Program-made: the position numbers and the translations under genes
Part shown: one piece after another, positions 16,852 through 25,571 of the stretch
Position numbering within the stretch: the stretch's first letter is position 1
How the letters are laid out: every line of letters starts with the position of its first letter
Source of the DNA: Streptomyces sp. AM 4-1-1
Lineage (GTDB): Bacteria; Actinomycetota; Actinomycetes; Streptomycetales; Streptomycetaceae
Assembly (NCBI RefSeq): GCF_029167625.1
Contig: NZ_CP119145.1
Span: forward strand, 6,820,001 to 6,884,000
Direction of reading: 5' to 3'
DNA: 64,000 bases
Notes under the pieces: generated by a model
The model's input: only the letters and a program-made list of their open reading frames with translations
Databases searched by the model: none
Told to the model about the DNA's origin: nothing

Positions 16852-17523
16852 CTACTGCGGCTTCTGCACGTCGTGCAGGGCCTCGGCCGTGGCGATCTTG
16901 TGATTGCAGGCGACCCGCTCGATCTCGTGGGGGTCGGCGTCCATGGCGATCAGGTCGAGCATCCGCTCGTGCTCCTCGACCGAGCGGCGGGCCCGTCCGG
17001 GGACGTACGTGAAGGTGGAGCGGCGCATGTGGTCCAGCCGCGCCCACTCCGACTCCAGCAGCGCCTTCAGGCGCCGGTCGGGGCAGTGGAGGTAGATGGA
17101 GAAGTGGAAATCCCGGTTGAGCGCGGTGAAGGAGGCCGGGTCGAAGTTCTCCAGTGCCTCGGTCATCCCGACGTTGATCCGTCGCGACTCGGCGATGTGC
17201 CCGGGTTCCATGTGCGGCGCGGAGATCCTGGTCGCGTAGCCCTCCAGCCGGGCCAGGATCTGAAGGGAGTGCTCCACCTGTGTCGCGTCGAACTCGGCCA
17301 CCCGGGCGCCGATGTTGCGCACCACCTCCACCAGCCCGTCGGACTGCAGTCTGCGCACCGCTTCGCGCAGCGGGATGGTGCTGACCCCGGTCTCTCTGGC
17401 CAGCTGGTTCACGACGAGCCGGTAGCCGGGGCTGTAGGTCCCGTCCAGGATGCGGGACCGCAACAGCTCGTAACTGAGCTCCGCCTTCGACGCCGATGTG
17501 GCCGTGCTCTTCTGCGGACTCAC
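16852..17523 (-). CDS. GntR-family transcriptional regulator (FCD/FadR subfamily)
   Basis: A 223-residue regulator. The N-terminal winged helix contains the GntR pattern LVVNQLARETGVSTIPLREA (36-55) and RRLQSDGLVE. The C-terminal all-alpha FCD domain carries the metal/ligand set: Asp and His in NRDFHFSI, His in EEHERM and His in ACNHK. GTG at 17523 is preceded by GAGGGG. FCD regulators are usually repressors released by an organic acid. It lies centrally in the catabolic island and is the best candidate for binding the TCGTATACGA-like sites at 12304, 14938 and 19438. Confidence 0.88.
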   Translation of the reverse strand: MSPQKSTATSASKAELSYELLRSRILDGTYSPGYRLVVNQLARETGVSTIPLREAVRRLQSDGLVEVVRNIGARVAEFDATQVEHSLQILARLEGYATRISAPHMEPGHIAESRRINVGMTEALENFDPASFTALNRDFHFSIYLHCPDRRLKALLESEWARLDHMRRSTFTYVPGRARRSVEEHERMLDLIAMDADPHEIERVACNHKIATAEALHDVQKPQ

Positions 17524-17614
17524 TGAGGTCCCCTCGCTCCGGTACGGACAATGGCCTCGCCTCGGCGGGCGGCCGGCGTCCGGCCGGTATGCGCGCCGGA
17601 CGCCGAAACCGCGC

Positions 17615-18364
17615 TCACTGGGCGAGGACCTTCACCACAGTGTGACGGAACTCGTCGCCGATGAGCACCTGTTGGTGGTCACCCGACACGGTGACCAGCT
17701 CGGCGGCACCGAGAACACCGATGATCTCGTCCGTGCCCCTGACCATCATGTCGTCCGTGCCCACGACGAGTACGGGCGCGACGGGCCCCGCCCACGGCGA
17801 GGGCCGGAACGGGGTCCGGCGCAGCCCCTCGACGCAGAGCGCCAGACCGGCGGCCGCCTCCCCGTGGGCACGGACCATGCCCGCGATGAACGAGGTGAAC
17901 GGGTCGGCGGGCTCCTCCTCGCCCGCGACGGCGCGGTGAAGGGCCGTCACGTCCACCGCCTCGAACGGCTCGGCCGGACCGAGACCGCCCAGCACCGCGC
18001 GGCGCACCCGGCCGGGTGCCGCGTCGGCGAGTGCCCAGGTGAGCCTGGCGCCCAGCGAGTACGCCACGATGTCGACGGTCCCGGCCCCGGCGGCGTCGAG
18101 CACCGCGAGGAGGTCGTCGGCGCATCTGTCGGCGGTCACGTCACCGGCCGTCGCCGGAGCCGGGGTCGCGCCGTGGCCCCTGAGGTCCGGGACGATCACG
18201 GTCCGCCCGGCAGCGGTGAGCGCGGCGGCCATGCCGGTGTCCACCCAGTCCGTCTTTCCGTCCGAGCCGAAACCGTGCACCAGGAGGACCGGCGGGACGT
18301 CCGCGGGGCGGTCCGGAGTGAACGTACGGACCGCCAGTCCTTCACGGTCAGGCATCAGAGTCAT
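17615..18364 (-). CDS. Alpha/beta hydrolase
   Basis: A 249-residue alpha/beta-hydrolase-fold protein. The nucleophile elbow is VAYSLG (Ser103), the oxyanion region LLVHGFGSDG, the acid probably in VGTDD and the His in SGDHQQ near the C-terminus. Members of this family in aromatic pathways hydrolyse C-C bonds of ring-fission products, esters or enol-lactones; which applies here is unknown. ATG 18364 (AGGA 8 bases upstream) is preferred over ATG 18355. It is downstream of the dioxygenase gene on the same strand across a 60-base gap. Confidence 0.85.
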   Translation of the reverse strand: MTLMPDREGLAVRTFTPDRPADVPPVLLVHGFGSDGKTDWVDTGMAAALTAAGRTVIVPDLRGHGATPAPATAGDVTADRCADDLLAVLDAAGAGTVDIVAYSLGARLTWALADAAPGRVRRAVLGGLGPAEPFEAVDVTALHRAVAGEEEPADPFTSFIAGMVRAHGEAAAGLALCVEGLRRTPFRPSPWAGPVAPVLVVGTDDMMVRGTDEIIGVLGAAELVTVSGDHQQVLIGDEFRHTVVKVLAQ

Positions 18365-18380
18365 CCCTCTTCCTAATATT

Positions 18381-18398
18381 GGATATGATTTTCGATAG
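18381..18398. promoter_or_regulatory. A+T-rich operator-like element before the hydrolase gene
   Basis: GGATATGATTTTCGATAG lies just upstream of the alpha/beta hydrolase start and resembles, less exactly, the TATACGATTTT right flank at 19441. It may be a weaker site of the same regulator or simply a promoter. Confidence 0.25.
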
Positions 18399-18424
18399 TA
18401 ACGCACCGGGTTTCCGGGGCGCCG

Positions 18425-19285
18425 TCAGGCAGCCGGGACCTGGGGGAGCGGGAAGTCGACCACCACCTGGCCGGTGCCGCTGCTGCCGAAGTACGGGCAC
18501 AGCACCTCGCCCTTGCCGGTGTAGTCCTCCCAGCCGAGCAGGCCGAAGAGCATCGCCGTGTCGGCCATCGCCCCCTCGCCCGTGCAGCGCTTGTTGTAGT
18601 CGGGCAGCATCTGCACGAACTCCGCCGCCCTGCCCTGGGTCCACATCTCCAGCACGGTGTGGTCGATCTGGCGGTTGAAGTCGCTGCTGACCTCGTTGAG
18701 GAGCGACTCGGCCACCTCGTTGGGCGGGAAGGCGTGCGACAGCGAGCCGCTGGCCAGGAAGGCCACCTTGCGGTCGCTGCGGCGCACCGCGCGCAGCAGC
18801 GCCTCACCGATCCTGCGGTTCTCGTCGATCGTGGAGTAGATGTTGCAGCCGATCGGGAGCACGCGGATGTCCGATCCGGCGTTCATGAAGTACATCGGCA
18901 CGAGCGTGGCGTACTCCAGCCCCAGGTCCTTGTAGGTGTGGACCCTGGCCTTCTGTCCGCCGGCCGCGATCTCCTCCCGGAACAGCTCGGCCAGCTCCGG
19001 GTCGCCGGTGTAGTCGTACTCCAGGTCGTGGATGAAGTGCGGCAGTTCGTGGCTGGCGTAGGACGCCTGGTGCCGCTCCTTGCCGTTCAGATGGAAGCCG
19101 ATGCTGTTCATCCAGTGGCTGTCGGCCACGAGGAAGGTGTCGACGCCCCGCTCCCGGGCGCGCCGGCCGATCTCGGTCAGCGCCTCCTCCGCCGGCCGGC
19201 GGATTCCGTAGTGCTTCCCGGGCTGGATGGACAGCCAGATCGACGGCACATGAGTGATCTTGGCCGCCATGACGATTTCTCCCAC
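18425..19285 (-). CDS. Class III extradiol dioxygenase (LigB family), second copy
   Basis: A 286-residue ring-cleavage dioxygenase of the LigB superfamily. Iron-ligand regions are ITHVPSI and VADSHW; other conserved blocks include GSLSHAFPPNE and YFGSSGTGQVVVDFP. GTG at 19285 is preferred: it has AGAGGTGG upstream and gives MGEIV, as in the dioxygenase at 1618-2571. An ATG at 19270 is possible. The two enzymes are divergent, so they may open different rings or regioisomers. It is transcribed divergently from the FAH-RraA fusion gene across a region with a palindromic operator. Confidence 0.87.
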   Translation of the reverse strand: MGEIVMAAKITHVPSIWLSIQPGKHYGIRRPAEEALTEIGRRARERGVDTFLVADSHWMNSIGFHLNGKERHQASYASHELPHFIHDLEYDYTGDPELAELFREEIAAGGQKARVHTYKDLGLEYATLVPMYFMNAGSDIRVLPIGCNIYSTIDENRRIGEALLRAVRRSDRKVAFLASGSLSHAFPPNEVAESLLNEVSSDFNRQIDHTVLEMWTQGRAAEFVQMLPDYNKRCTGEGAMADTAMLFGLLGWEDYTGKGEVLCPYFGSSGTGQVVVDFPLPQVPAA

Positions 19286-19437
19286 TTACGCCACCTCTCA
19301 GGTGTGGCCGGTCGCCCTGGCTCGTCGTCCAGAGGTCCGGCAGCTGCATCACAAACGTGAGGCCTGATGCAAATCATGTATGAAGTCGAATATGTTGTCC
19401 ATGGCACTCGCCATCTCGCCATTGATCGTGCATGATG

Positions 19438-19447
19438 TCGTATACGA
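19438..19447. promoter_or_regulatory. Palindromic GntR-type operator TCGTATACGA
   Basis: A perfect 10-bp palindrome TCGTATACGA lies directly before the ribosome site of the FAH-RraA fusion. The core GTATAC dyad is typical of FCD-type GntR sites. A related half-site AAATCATGTATGA is at 19371-19383 in the same divergent region, suitable for control in both directions. Confidence 0.5.
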
Positions 19448-19463
19448 TTTTAAGGAGGGTGGC

Positions 19464-20879
19464 ATGGAGCATCCGCTCGGACTGGCGCCGCAGAAGATCA
19501 TCGCGGTGCATCTCAACTACCGCAGCCGCGCCCAGGAGCGTGGTCGCACCCCGGCCGCACCTTCGTACTTCCTCAAACCGCCGTCGTCGCTGTCCAGTTC
19601 GGGCCGCCCGGTCGTGCGGCCCGCGGGGTGCGAACTGCTCGCCTTCGAGGGGGAGATCGCCATCGTCATGGGGACCCGGGCACACCAGGTCCCGCGTGAA
19701 CGCGCTCTGGACCACGTGGCCGGCTACGCGGCGGCGAACGACTTCGGGGTCTACGACTACAAGCACGCCGACCTCGGCTCCAACCTCCGGGCCAAGGGCC
19801 AGGACGGCTTCACCCCCGTGGGCCCGGTGCTGCTGACGGACACCGACCCGGCGGACCTGCGGCTTCGCACCTATGTCAACGGGCGGCTCGTCCAGGACGC
19901 GGGCACCGACGAGCTGCTGTTCCCCTTCGACCTGCTCATCGCCGACCTCTCCAGGCTGATGACCCTGGAACCCGGCGACATCGTCCTCGCCGGTACGCCC
20001 GCCGGGTCCACCGTCGTGCGTCCGGGCGACGTGGTCGAGGTCGAACTCAACGACTCGGGGCGGCTGCGCAGCGACATCGTCGCGGGGGAGGCGCCCGCCG
20101 ACCTCGGCGCACGGCCACAGGTGACCGAGGCGACCAGGGCGGCCGCTTACGGCGCGGGGTACACGAATCCCGAACAGGCCCCCGTACTGGCTCCGGAGAC
20201 CGAGGCGGCGCTCCGGTCGGTGTCCACCGCGACCCTCTCCTCCCAGCTCCGCAAGCGCGGCATCGACCACCACTTCATCGAGGGGGTCCGCCCCGCCCGC
20301 CCCGATCTGCGGATGGTCGGCACGGCCCGCACCCTGCGCTACGTCCCGCTGCGCGAGGACGTCTTCGCCGAGATCGGCAGCGGGATGAACGCCCAGAAGC
20401 GCACCGTCGAGGAGATCCGCCCCGGCGAGGTGCTGGTCATCGAGGCCCGCGGCGACCACGGCGCGGGCACCCTCGGGGACATCCTGGCGATGCGCGCCCT
20501 GCGCCGGGGCGCCGCCGGGGTCATCACCGACGGAGGGCTGCGGGACAGCCCCTCCTTCGCCGGTCTGGACCTGCCCGCCTACTACGGCGTCGCGCACGCC
20601 GCCGTACTCGGCCGCCGGCACGTCCCGATGGATTCCCAACTCCCCGTCTCCTGCGGCGGTGTGCTGGTCATGCCGGGCGATGTGCTGGTCGGTGACGCCG
20701 AGGGCGTCGTCGTCATCCCGCCGAAGCTGGCCGCCGAGGTCGCGCGGGACGCCGCCGCCCAGGAGGCCGAGGAGAAGTTCATCCTCGACCAGGTCGACCA
20801 GGGCGCCTCGGTGGACGGCCTCTACCCCATGAACCGCGCCTGGCGTGAGCGCTACGAGAAGGAACACGGCGCCCCGTGA
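19464..20879 (+). CDS. FAH-domain / RraA-type aldolase fusion
   Basis: A 471-residue two-domain protein. The N-terminal part (about 1-215) is an FAH fold with metal-binding FEGEIAIV and AANDFGVYDY, homologous to the protein at 771-1616. The C-terminal part (about 245-471) is RraA/HMG-aldolase-like with GDILAMRALRRGAAGVITDG followed by GLRDS. The first domain would isomerise, decarboxylate or hydrolyse a ring-fission product. The second would cleave a 4-hydroxy-4-carboxy-2-oxo acid to pyruvate or oxaloacetate, so consecutive steps may be channelled. ATG 19464 has a perfect AAGGAGGG site. Confidence 0.87.
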   Translation: MEHPLGLAPQKIIAVHLNYRSRAQERGRTPAAPSYFLKPPSSLSSSGRPVVRPAGCELLAFEGEIAIVMGTRAHQVPRERALDHVAGYAAANDFGVYDYKHADLGSNLRAKGQDGFTPVGPVLLTDTDPADLRLRTYVNGRLVQDAGTDELLFPFDLLIADLSRLMTLEPGDIVLAGTPAGSTVVRPGDVVEVELNDSGRLRSDIVAGEAPADLGARPQVTEATRAAAYGAGYTNPEQAPVLAPETEAALRSVSTATLSSQLRKRGIDHHFIEGVRPARPDLRMVGTARTLRYVPLREDVFAEIGSGMNAQKRTVEEIRPGEVLVIEARGDHGAGTLGDILAMRALRRGAAGVITDGGLRDSPSFAGLDLPAYYGVAHAAVLGRRHVPMDSQLPVSCGGVLVMPGDVLVGDAEGVVVIPPKLAAEVARDAAAQEAEEKFILDQVDQGASVDGLYPMNRAWRERYEKEHGAP

Positions 20880-20919
20880 TCCCACCCGGCCCCCCGAGTC
20901 ATCGTCAAGGAGTGAAGAC

Positions 20920-21831
20920 ATGAAGTTCCGTTCGGACCCCGCGTCAGTCCGCGGGTCCATAGCCCCCGTGGTCACGCCGTTCACCGCCGGTGGAGACCTG
21001 GACCTGGACTCACTGCGCAGGCTGGTCCGCCACCAGCTGGCACAGGGCTCGCACGGCATCTCCGCCGGCGGCTCCACGGGTGAACCCGGGAGCATGAGCG
21101 TGGAGGAGCGGATCGCCGTGATGGCGGCGGTCGCCGAGGAGACGGCCGACCGTGTGCCGTTCCTGCCGGGCACCGGCTCCGCCAAGCTGGACGAGACGCT
21201 GAGGCTGACCGCGGAGGCGGAGCGACTGGGCGCCGACATCGCCCTGGTCATCACCCCGTACTACGCCCGGCCGACCCAGGAAGCGCTCTTCCGCTGGTAC
21301 GCCACGGTCGCCTCCGAGTTCCCGGACATGCCGCTGGTCATCTACAACGTGCCGTCCCGGACGGCGGTCGACATCGCCCCGGAGACGGTGGCGCGGCTGC
21401 GCAGGGCCCACGACAACATCGTGGGCATCAAGGAGACCACCAAGGACTTCGAGCACTTCTCGCACGTCCTCAACCTCTGCGGCCGCGACTTCCTGATGTG
21501 GTCCGGCATCGAGCTGCTCTGTCTGCCGCTGCTGGCCATCGGCGGCATCGGCTTCATCAGCGCCGCCGCCAACCTGGCACCGGCGACCGTGTCGAGGATG
21601 TACACCGCGTACACCGAGGGCGACCACAAGACCGCCCTCGAACTGCACTACGCGCTCCACCCGATCGTCGAACTTCTCTTCGTCGAGACCAACCCGGCCC
21701 CGGCCAAGTGGGTGCTGGAGCAGCGCGGGCTGATCGACTCCGGACACGTCCGGCCGCCGCTGATCGCCCCCACCGACGCGGGCGTCGCGCGCATCAACGA
21801 ACTACTGGCACAGAGCGAGGGAGTCGCGTAA
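20920..21831 (+). CDS. DapA/NAL-family lyase (Schiff-base aldolase)
   Basis: A 303-residue class I aldolase-fold enzyme. Schiff-base Lys in VGIKETTKD (K171), proton-relay Tyr in IYNVPSRT (Y142) and the carboxylate-binding GGSTGEP (50-56) are present. The family cleaves or makes C-C bonds to pyruvate; catabolic members include hydratase-aldolases of aromatic routes. Given a dioxygenase, FAH and dehydrogenase next door, a terminal aldolase role fits better than lysine synthesis. AAGGAG precedes ATG 20920. The stop overlaps the next start by one base (TAATG). Confidence 0.87.
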   Translation: MKFRSDPASVRGSIAPVVTPFTAGGDLDLDSLRRLVRHQLAQGSHGISAGGSTGEPGSMSVEERIAVMAAVAEETADRVPFLPGTGSAKLDETLRLTAEAERLGADIALVITPYYARPTQEALFRWYATVASEFPDMPLVIYNVPSRTAVDIAPETVARLRRAHDNIVGIKETTKDFEHFSHVLNLCGRDFLMWSGIELLCLPLLAIGGIGFISAAANLAPATVSRMYTAYTEGDHKTALELHYALHPIVELLFVETNPAPAKWVLEQRGLIDSGHVRPPLIAPTDAGVARINELLAQSEGVA

Positions 21832-23297
21832 TGAACCTGGAGCACTACATCGGCGGGAAGCACGTCCCCAGCGTTTCGGGTGCCACCTTCACCGCACTGG
21901 AGCCGTCCACCAACAAGCCCTACCTGACCGTCGCGGCCGGTCAGCAGGAGGATGTCGACGCCGCCGTCGCCGCCGCATCGGCGGCCTTCACCGAGGGCCC
22001 CTGGCCCTCGATGCCCGCGGCAGGGCGCGCCGCGGTGCTGCGCCGGATCGCCGACGCCATCGAGTCCCGCGACGACCGCATCGCCGCCATGGAGTGCCGG
22101 GACACCGGTCTGCCGATCACCCAGGCGCGTGGTCAGGCACTGCGCGCCGCGCAGAACTTCCGCTTCTTCGCCGACGTGATCACCACTCTCGGCGAGGACG
22201 TCTACCGGGTGGCCTCCGCCCAGCTCAACTACGTGATCCGCAAGCCGGTCGGAGTCGCCGGGCTGATCACTCCCTGGAACACCCCGTTCATGCTGGAGAC
22301 CTGGAAGCTGGCGCCCGCGCTGGCCTCCGGCTGCCCGGTCGTCCTCAAGCCCGCCGAGTGGTCCCCGCTCTCCGCGAGCGTCCTCCCCGAGATCATGGAG
22401 GAGGCCGGGCTGCCGCCGGGCGTCTTCAACGTGGTCCACGGCATCGGCGAGGAGGCCGGAGCCGCCCTGGTGGCGCACCCGGACGTGCCGGTCATCTCCT
22501 TCACGGGGGAGACCACCACGGGCAAGACCATCATGCGGTCGGCCTCCGACCACCTGAAGTCGCTCTCCATGGAGCTGGGCGGGAAGTCGCCCCTGGTGGT
22601 CTTCGAGGACGCGGATCTGGACCGGGCGCTCGACGCGGCCGTCTTCGGCGTCTTCTCCCTCAACGGCGAGCGCTGCACGGCAAGTTCACGCATCCTGGTG
22701 CACCAGCCGGTGTACGAGGAGTTCGTGCGCCGGCTCGCCGGGCGGGCGTCCCGGGTGCGGGTCGGCGCCCCGGACGACCCGGCGACCGAGCTCGGCGCGC
22801 TCGTCCACCCGGAGCACTACGACCGGGTGATGGAGTACGTCCGGATCGGTACGGAGGAGGGCGCCCGCCTCGTCGCCGGCGGCTCGCGCCCGGCGGACCT
22901 GCCCGAGGGCAACTTCCTCTCGGCCACCGTCTTCGCCGACGTCACCGAGGACATGCGGATCTTCCAGGAGGAGATCTTCGGCCCGGTCGTGTGCGTCACC
23001 CCGTTCGCGGACGAGGCCGAGGCACTGCACCTGGCCAACGCCACCCGCTACGGTCTGGCGGCCTACCTCTGGACCAACGACCTGCGCAGGACGCACCGGA
23101 TGAGCGAGGCGGTCGAGGCCGGCATGGTCTGGGTGAACTCCCAGAACGTACGCGATCTGCGCACCCCCTTCGGTGGCGTCAAGGCCAGCGGGCTCGGCCG
23201 GGAGGGCGGGGAGCACAGCATCGACGTCTACACCGAGTCGCGCATCGTCCACGTGGCCACCGAGGACCTGCCGGTCTCCCGATTCGGCACGGTCTGA
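21831..23297 (+). CDS. HpaE-like aldehyde dehydrogenase, second copy
   Basis: A 488-residue aldehyde dehydrogenase. Catalytic Glu in MELGGKSP (E248) and Cys in GERCTASS (C282); TPWNTPF binds cofactor. It resembles 5-carboxymethyl-2-hydroxymuconate semialdehyde dehydrogenases, like its paralogue at 2564-4036. It is coupled to the lyase gene (TAATG) and is the last gene before a hairpin, giving a FAH-RraA / lyase / dehydrogenase operon. Confidence 0.88.
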   Translation: MNLEHYIGGKHVPSVSGATFTALEPSTNKPYLTVAAGQQEDVDAAVAAASAAFTEGPWPSMPAAGRAAVLRRIADAIESRDDRIAAMECRDTGLPITQARGQALRAAQNFRFFADVITTLGEDVYRVASAQLNYVIRKPVGVAGLITPWNTPFMLETWKLAPALASGCPVVLKPAEWSPLSASVLPEIMEEAGLPPGVFNVVHGIGEEAGAALVAHPDVPVISFTGETTTGKTIMRSASDHLKSLSMELGGKSPLVVFEDADLDRALDAAVFGVFSLNGERCTASSRILVHQPVYEEFVRRLAGRASRVRVGAPDDPATELGALVHPEHYDRVMEYVRIGTEEGARLVAGGSRPADLPEGNFLSATVFADVTEDMRIFQEEIFGPVVCVTPFADEAEALHLANATRYGLAAYLWTNDLRRTHRMSEAVEAGMVWVNSQNVRDLRTPFGGVKASGLGREGGEHSIDVYTESRIVHVATEDLPVSRFGTV

Positions 23298-23304
23298 ACC
23301 CGGT

Positions 23305-23347
23305 CCGCACCGGGCCCCACCGCCCCGAGCGGCGGAGCCCGGTGCGG
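23305..23347 (+). terminator. Probable terminator after the ring-cleavage operon
   Basis: An outer 11-bp stem (CCGCACCGGGC 23305-23315 with GCCCGGTGCGG 23337-23347) encloses a smaller CCGCC/GGCGG stem. It begins 8 bases after the dehydrogenase stop. Confidence 0.6.
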
Positions 23348-23562
23348 CACGGACGTGGCGGCGCCCTCCGCGACAAACGCGGAGCGGCCCCGCGATCCGC
23401 GGCCGCCCCGGACCCCAACCCCGCACCCCGGCCCGCACGGTGGGGCACGCCGGGTCCCGCCGACGGCATCGCCACCCGACGGGCACGCGCCGCGGCCCCC
23501 GCCGGACCCCATGTCCCCGCCCGGCCCCCTCACCCGTTCCCTTCCACGTCAGGAGACAACCG

Positions 23563-23595
23563 ATGAGCACCCAGAAGCCCGCACGGGACCGGTAG
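23563..23595 (+). CDS. Ten-codon leader ORF before the glutamine-synthetase-like gene
   Basis: A short ORF MSTQKPARDR with a strong ribosome site (AGGAGA, 7 bases upstream) ends in TAG four bases before the ATG of the amide-ligase gene, which has no good ribosome site of its own. I infer a leader whose translation delivers ribosomes to the next start. The alternative, an N-terminal frameshift of the larger gene, is less likely because the long protein starts normally for its family. Confidence 0.45.
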   Translation: MSTQKPARDR

Positions 23596-23599
23596 CGGC

Positions 23600-24922
23600 A
23601 TGGACATGGACCAACTCGCCGGCCAGGGCATCGACGTCGTCCGGGTCACCTTCCCCGACCTCATGGGCACCGACCGCGCCCGGGACGTCCTGCTCGACCA
23701 CTTCCCCTCGGCCTGCGAACACGGGCTCGCCTTCTGCCGCGCCGTCTACCACACCAGCCCCCTCGGCGACACGGTGGACATCGCCGGCGGTCTCGACGCG
23801 GGCCTTCCCGACATATCCGTCCGCCCCGACCTGTCCACCCTCGTGCCGTTGCCGTGGGAACCGGGGGTCGCCTGGTGCCTGGGCGACGCGACCGACACCG
23901 CCACCGGTGAGCCCTGCGCCGAGTCCCCGCGTGATCTGCTCCGCTCCGTGCTGGCCCGGTGGGCGAAGCAGGGACTGCGGCCGGTCATCGGGCCCGAGCT
24001 GGAGTACTACCTGTGCGACCCGGCGCCTGAGGTTCCGTCCGGCTGGAAGCGCTACGCGGAGGCTCCGGGCAACATCTACACGGCGGGCCGCCGCGGCGAC
24101 CCGGACCGGCACCTGCTCCGCACCCTGCGCCACCTGCGCGACCTGGGACTGGGCGTCAGCGCGGGCAACCACGAGTTCAGCAGCGGCCAGTTCGAGATCA
24201 ACCTCACGCACTCCGAGGCCCTGGACGCGGCCGACCGCGCCTTCCTCTTCAAGGCCGGGGTCAAGGAACTGGCCCGCGACGAGGGCAGAATGGCCACCTT
24301 CATGGCCAAACCCTTCAACGACGAGGGCGGTTCGGGCTTCCATCTGCACCTGTCCTGCGACGGCGACGGGGGCAACGCCTTCGACGACCCCGCCGGCGCG
24401 TACGGGCTGTCGGACACCGCCCGGCACGCCGTCGCCGGAATCGTCGCCCATGCCCCCGCGCTCGCCGCGCTCCTCAACCCGACCGTCAACTCGTACAAAC
24501 GGTTCGGCCCCGACACCCTCGCCCCCTGGCTCATCGACTGGGGCCTGGACAACCGCAGCGCGATGGTCCGCATCCCCCCGGAACGGGGCGCGGGGTCCCG
24601 TCTCGAACTGCGGCTGGGTGACGCGAGCGCCAACCCGTACCTGGGCGTCGCCGCCACCCTCGCGGCCGCTCTGCTCGGCGTCCGGGCCGGGGAGGAGCCG
24701 CCCGCCCCGCTGGAGGGCTACGGCTACGACTCCTCGAAGGCGGCCACCCTGCCCATGAGCCTCACGGCGGCGCTCGACGCCCTGGAGGCCGACGACGCGC
24801 TCATCGAAATCCTCGGCAAGGACTTCGTGAACTCCTTCCTCGCCTACAAGCGCGACGAGGTGCGGCGCTGCGAACGGTTCGTCAGCGACTGGGAGTTCAC
24901 GGAGTACGCGTACCACCTGTGA
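23600..24922 (+). CDS. Glutamine-synthetase-like gamma-glutamylamide ligase
   Basis: A 440-residue protein with all GS catalytic blocks: IGPELEYYL (E133, E135), HEFSSGQFEIN (E192, E199), SGFHLHLS (H248) and RLELRLGD (R334-R338). The divergent N-terminus and the presence in a catabolic cluster point to a GlnA-like enzyme that joins glutamate to an amine rather than ammonia, as in polyamine or ethanolamine catabolism of actinomycetes. It could activate an aromatic amine, with the amidohydrolase next door later removing the amide; that is inference. Confidence 0.87.
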   Translation: MDMDQLAGQGIDVVRVTFPDLMGTDRARDVLLDHFPSACEHGLAFCRAVYHTSPLGDTVDIAGGLDAGLPDISVRPDLSTLVPLPWEPGVAWCLGDATDTATGEPCAESPRDLLRSVLARWAKQGLRPVIGPELEYYLCDPAPEVPSGWKRYAEAPGNIYTAGRRGDPDRHLLRTLRHLRDLGLGVSAGNHEFSSGQFEINLTHSEALDAADRAFLFKAGVKELARDEGRMATFMAKPFNDEGGSGFHLHLSCDGDGGNAFDDPAGAYGLSDTARHAVAGIVAHAPALAALLNPTVNSYKRFGPDTLAPWLIDWGLDNRSAMVRIPPERGAGSRLELRLGDASANPYLGVAATLAAALLGVRAGEEPPAPLEGYGYDSSKAATLPMSLTAALDALEADDALIEILGKDFVNSFLAYKRDEVRRCERFVSDWEFTEYAYHL

Positions 24923-24929
24923 CCGCGCC

Positions 24930-24948
24930 CTCCCGGTGCGGCCGGGAG
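24930..24948 (+). terminator. Short hairpin after the amide-ligase gene
   Basis: A 7-bp stem CTCCCGG (24930-24936) / CCGGGAG (24942-24948), eight bases after the stop. It is probably an attenuator, since the next gene on the strand is 67 bases further on. Confidence 0.45.
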
Positions 24949-25015
24949 AGCGAGCAGCACCGGGACCCGCCCTTCCGGACGGTCCCGTCCGCCAGAAAAC
25001 AGCCGAGGTGATGAC

Positions 25016-25411
25016 ATGAGCAAGAATCTCGACGCGGTCCGCGGGTCCTACGAGGCGTCGGCCGCCGGGGACGTCAACGGACTGCTCTCCCTGCTCGCGC
25101 CGGACGCGCGGTGGACCGAGATGGCCGGTTCCCCCTATGCCGGCACCTACACCGGTGCCGAGGAGATCCTGACCGGGGTCTTCCAGCGGCTGGGCGACGA
25201 GTGGGAGGACTTCCAGGCGGTGCCCGAGCAGTACGTCGACGGGCACGACACGATCGCGGTCGTGGGTACCTACACCGGGACCCATCGCGCGACGGGCCGT
25301 CGCCTGGCCGCCCGCTTCGTCCATGTGTGGTGGTGCGAGGACGGCGTCGCGACCCGGTTCGAGCAGTTCGCCGACACCGCTCTCCTCCAAGAGGCCCCGC
25401 GGGCCCGATGA
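25016..25411 (+). CDS. SnoaL-like / NTF2-fold protein
   Basis: A 131-residue single-domain protein with the NTF2/SnoaL pattern: an N-terminal helix, LLAPDARWTEMAGSPYAGTYTGAEEI, then a beta-sheet with GTYTGTHRATGRRLAARFVHVWW. This fold serves polyketide cyclases, ketosteroid isomerases and small dehydratases or hydrolases. No catalytic residue set is diagnostic here. It lies between the amide ligase and amidohydrolase genes and presumably acts on the same compound. Confidence 0.75.
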   Translation: MSKNLDAVRGSYEASAAGDVNGLLSLLAPDARWTEMAGSPYAGTYTGAEEILTGVFQRLGDEWEDFQAVPEQYVDGHDTIAVVGTYTGTHRATGRRLAARFVHVWWCEDGVATRFEQFADTALLQEAPRAR

Positions 25412-25571
25412 GGGGCCCTTCCCGTCGGCGGCCCGGAGGCGGCGGGTCCGACGGTGGTCCGAAAGCGGCCCTGAGGCGGTCCGACGCGGCCGGACCGGCC
25501 TCCTCCGCCACCACCGGGCAGCCACGCGGGCGCGGGCCCGCCCTTCCTGTCAACTCCCCCTGGAGACAACC

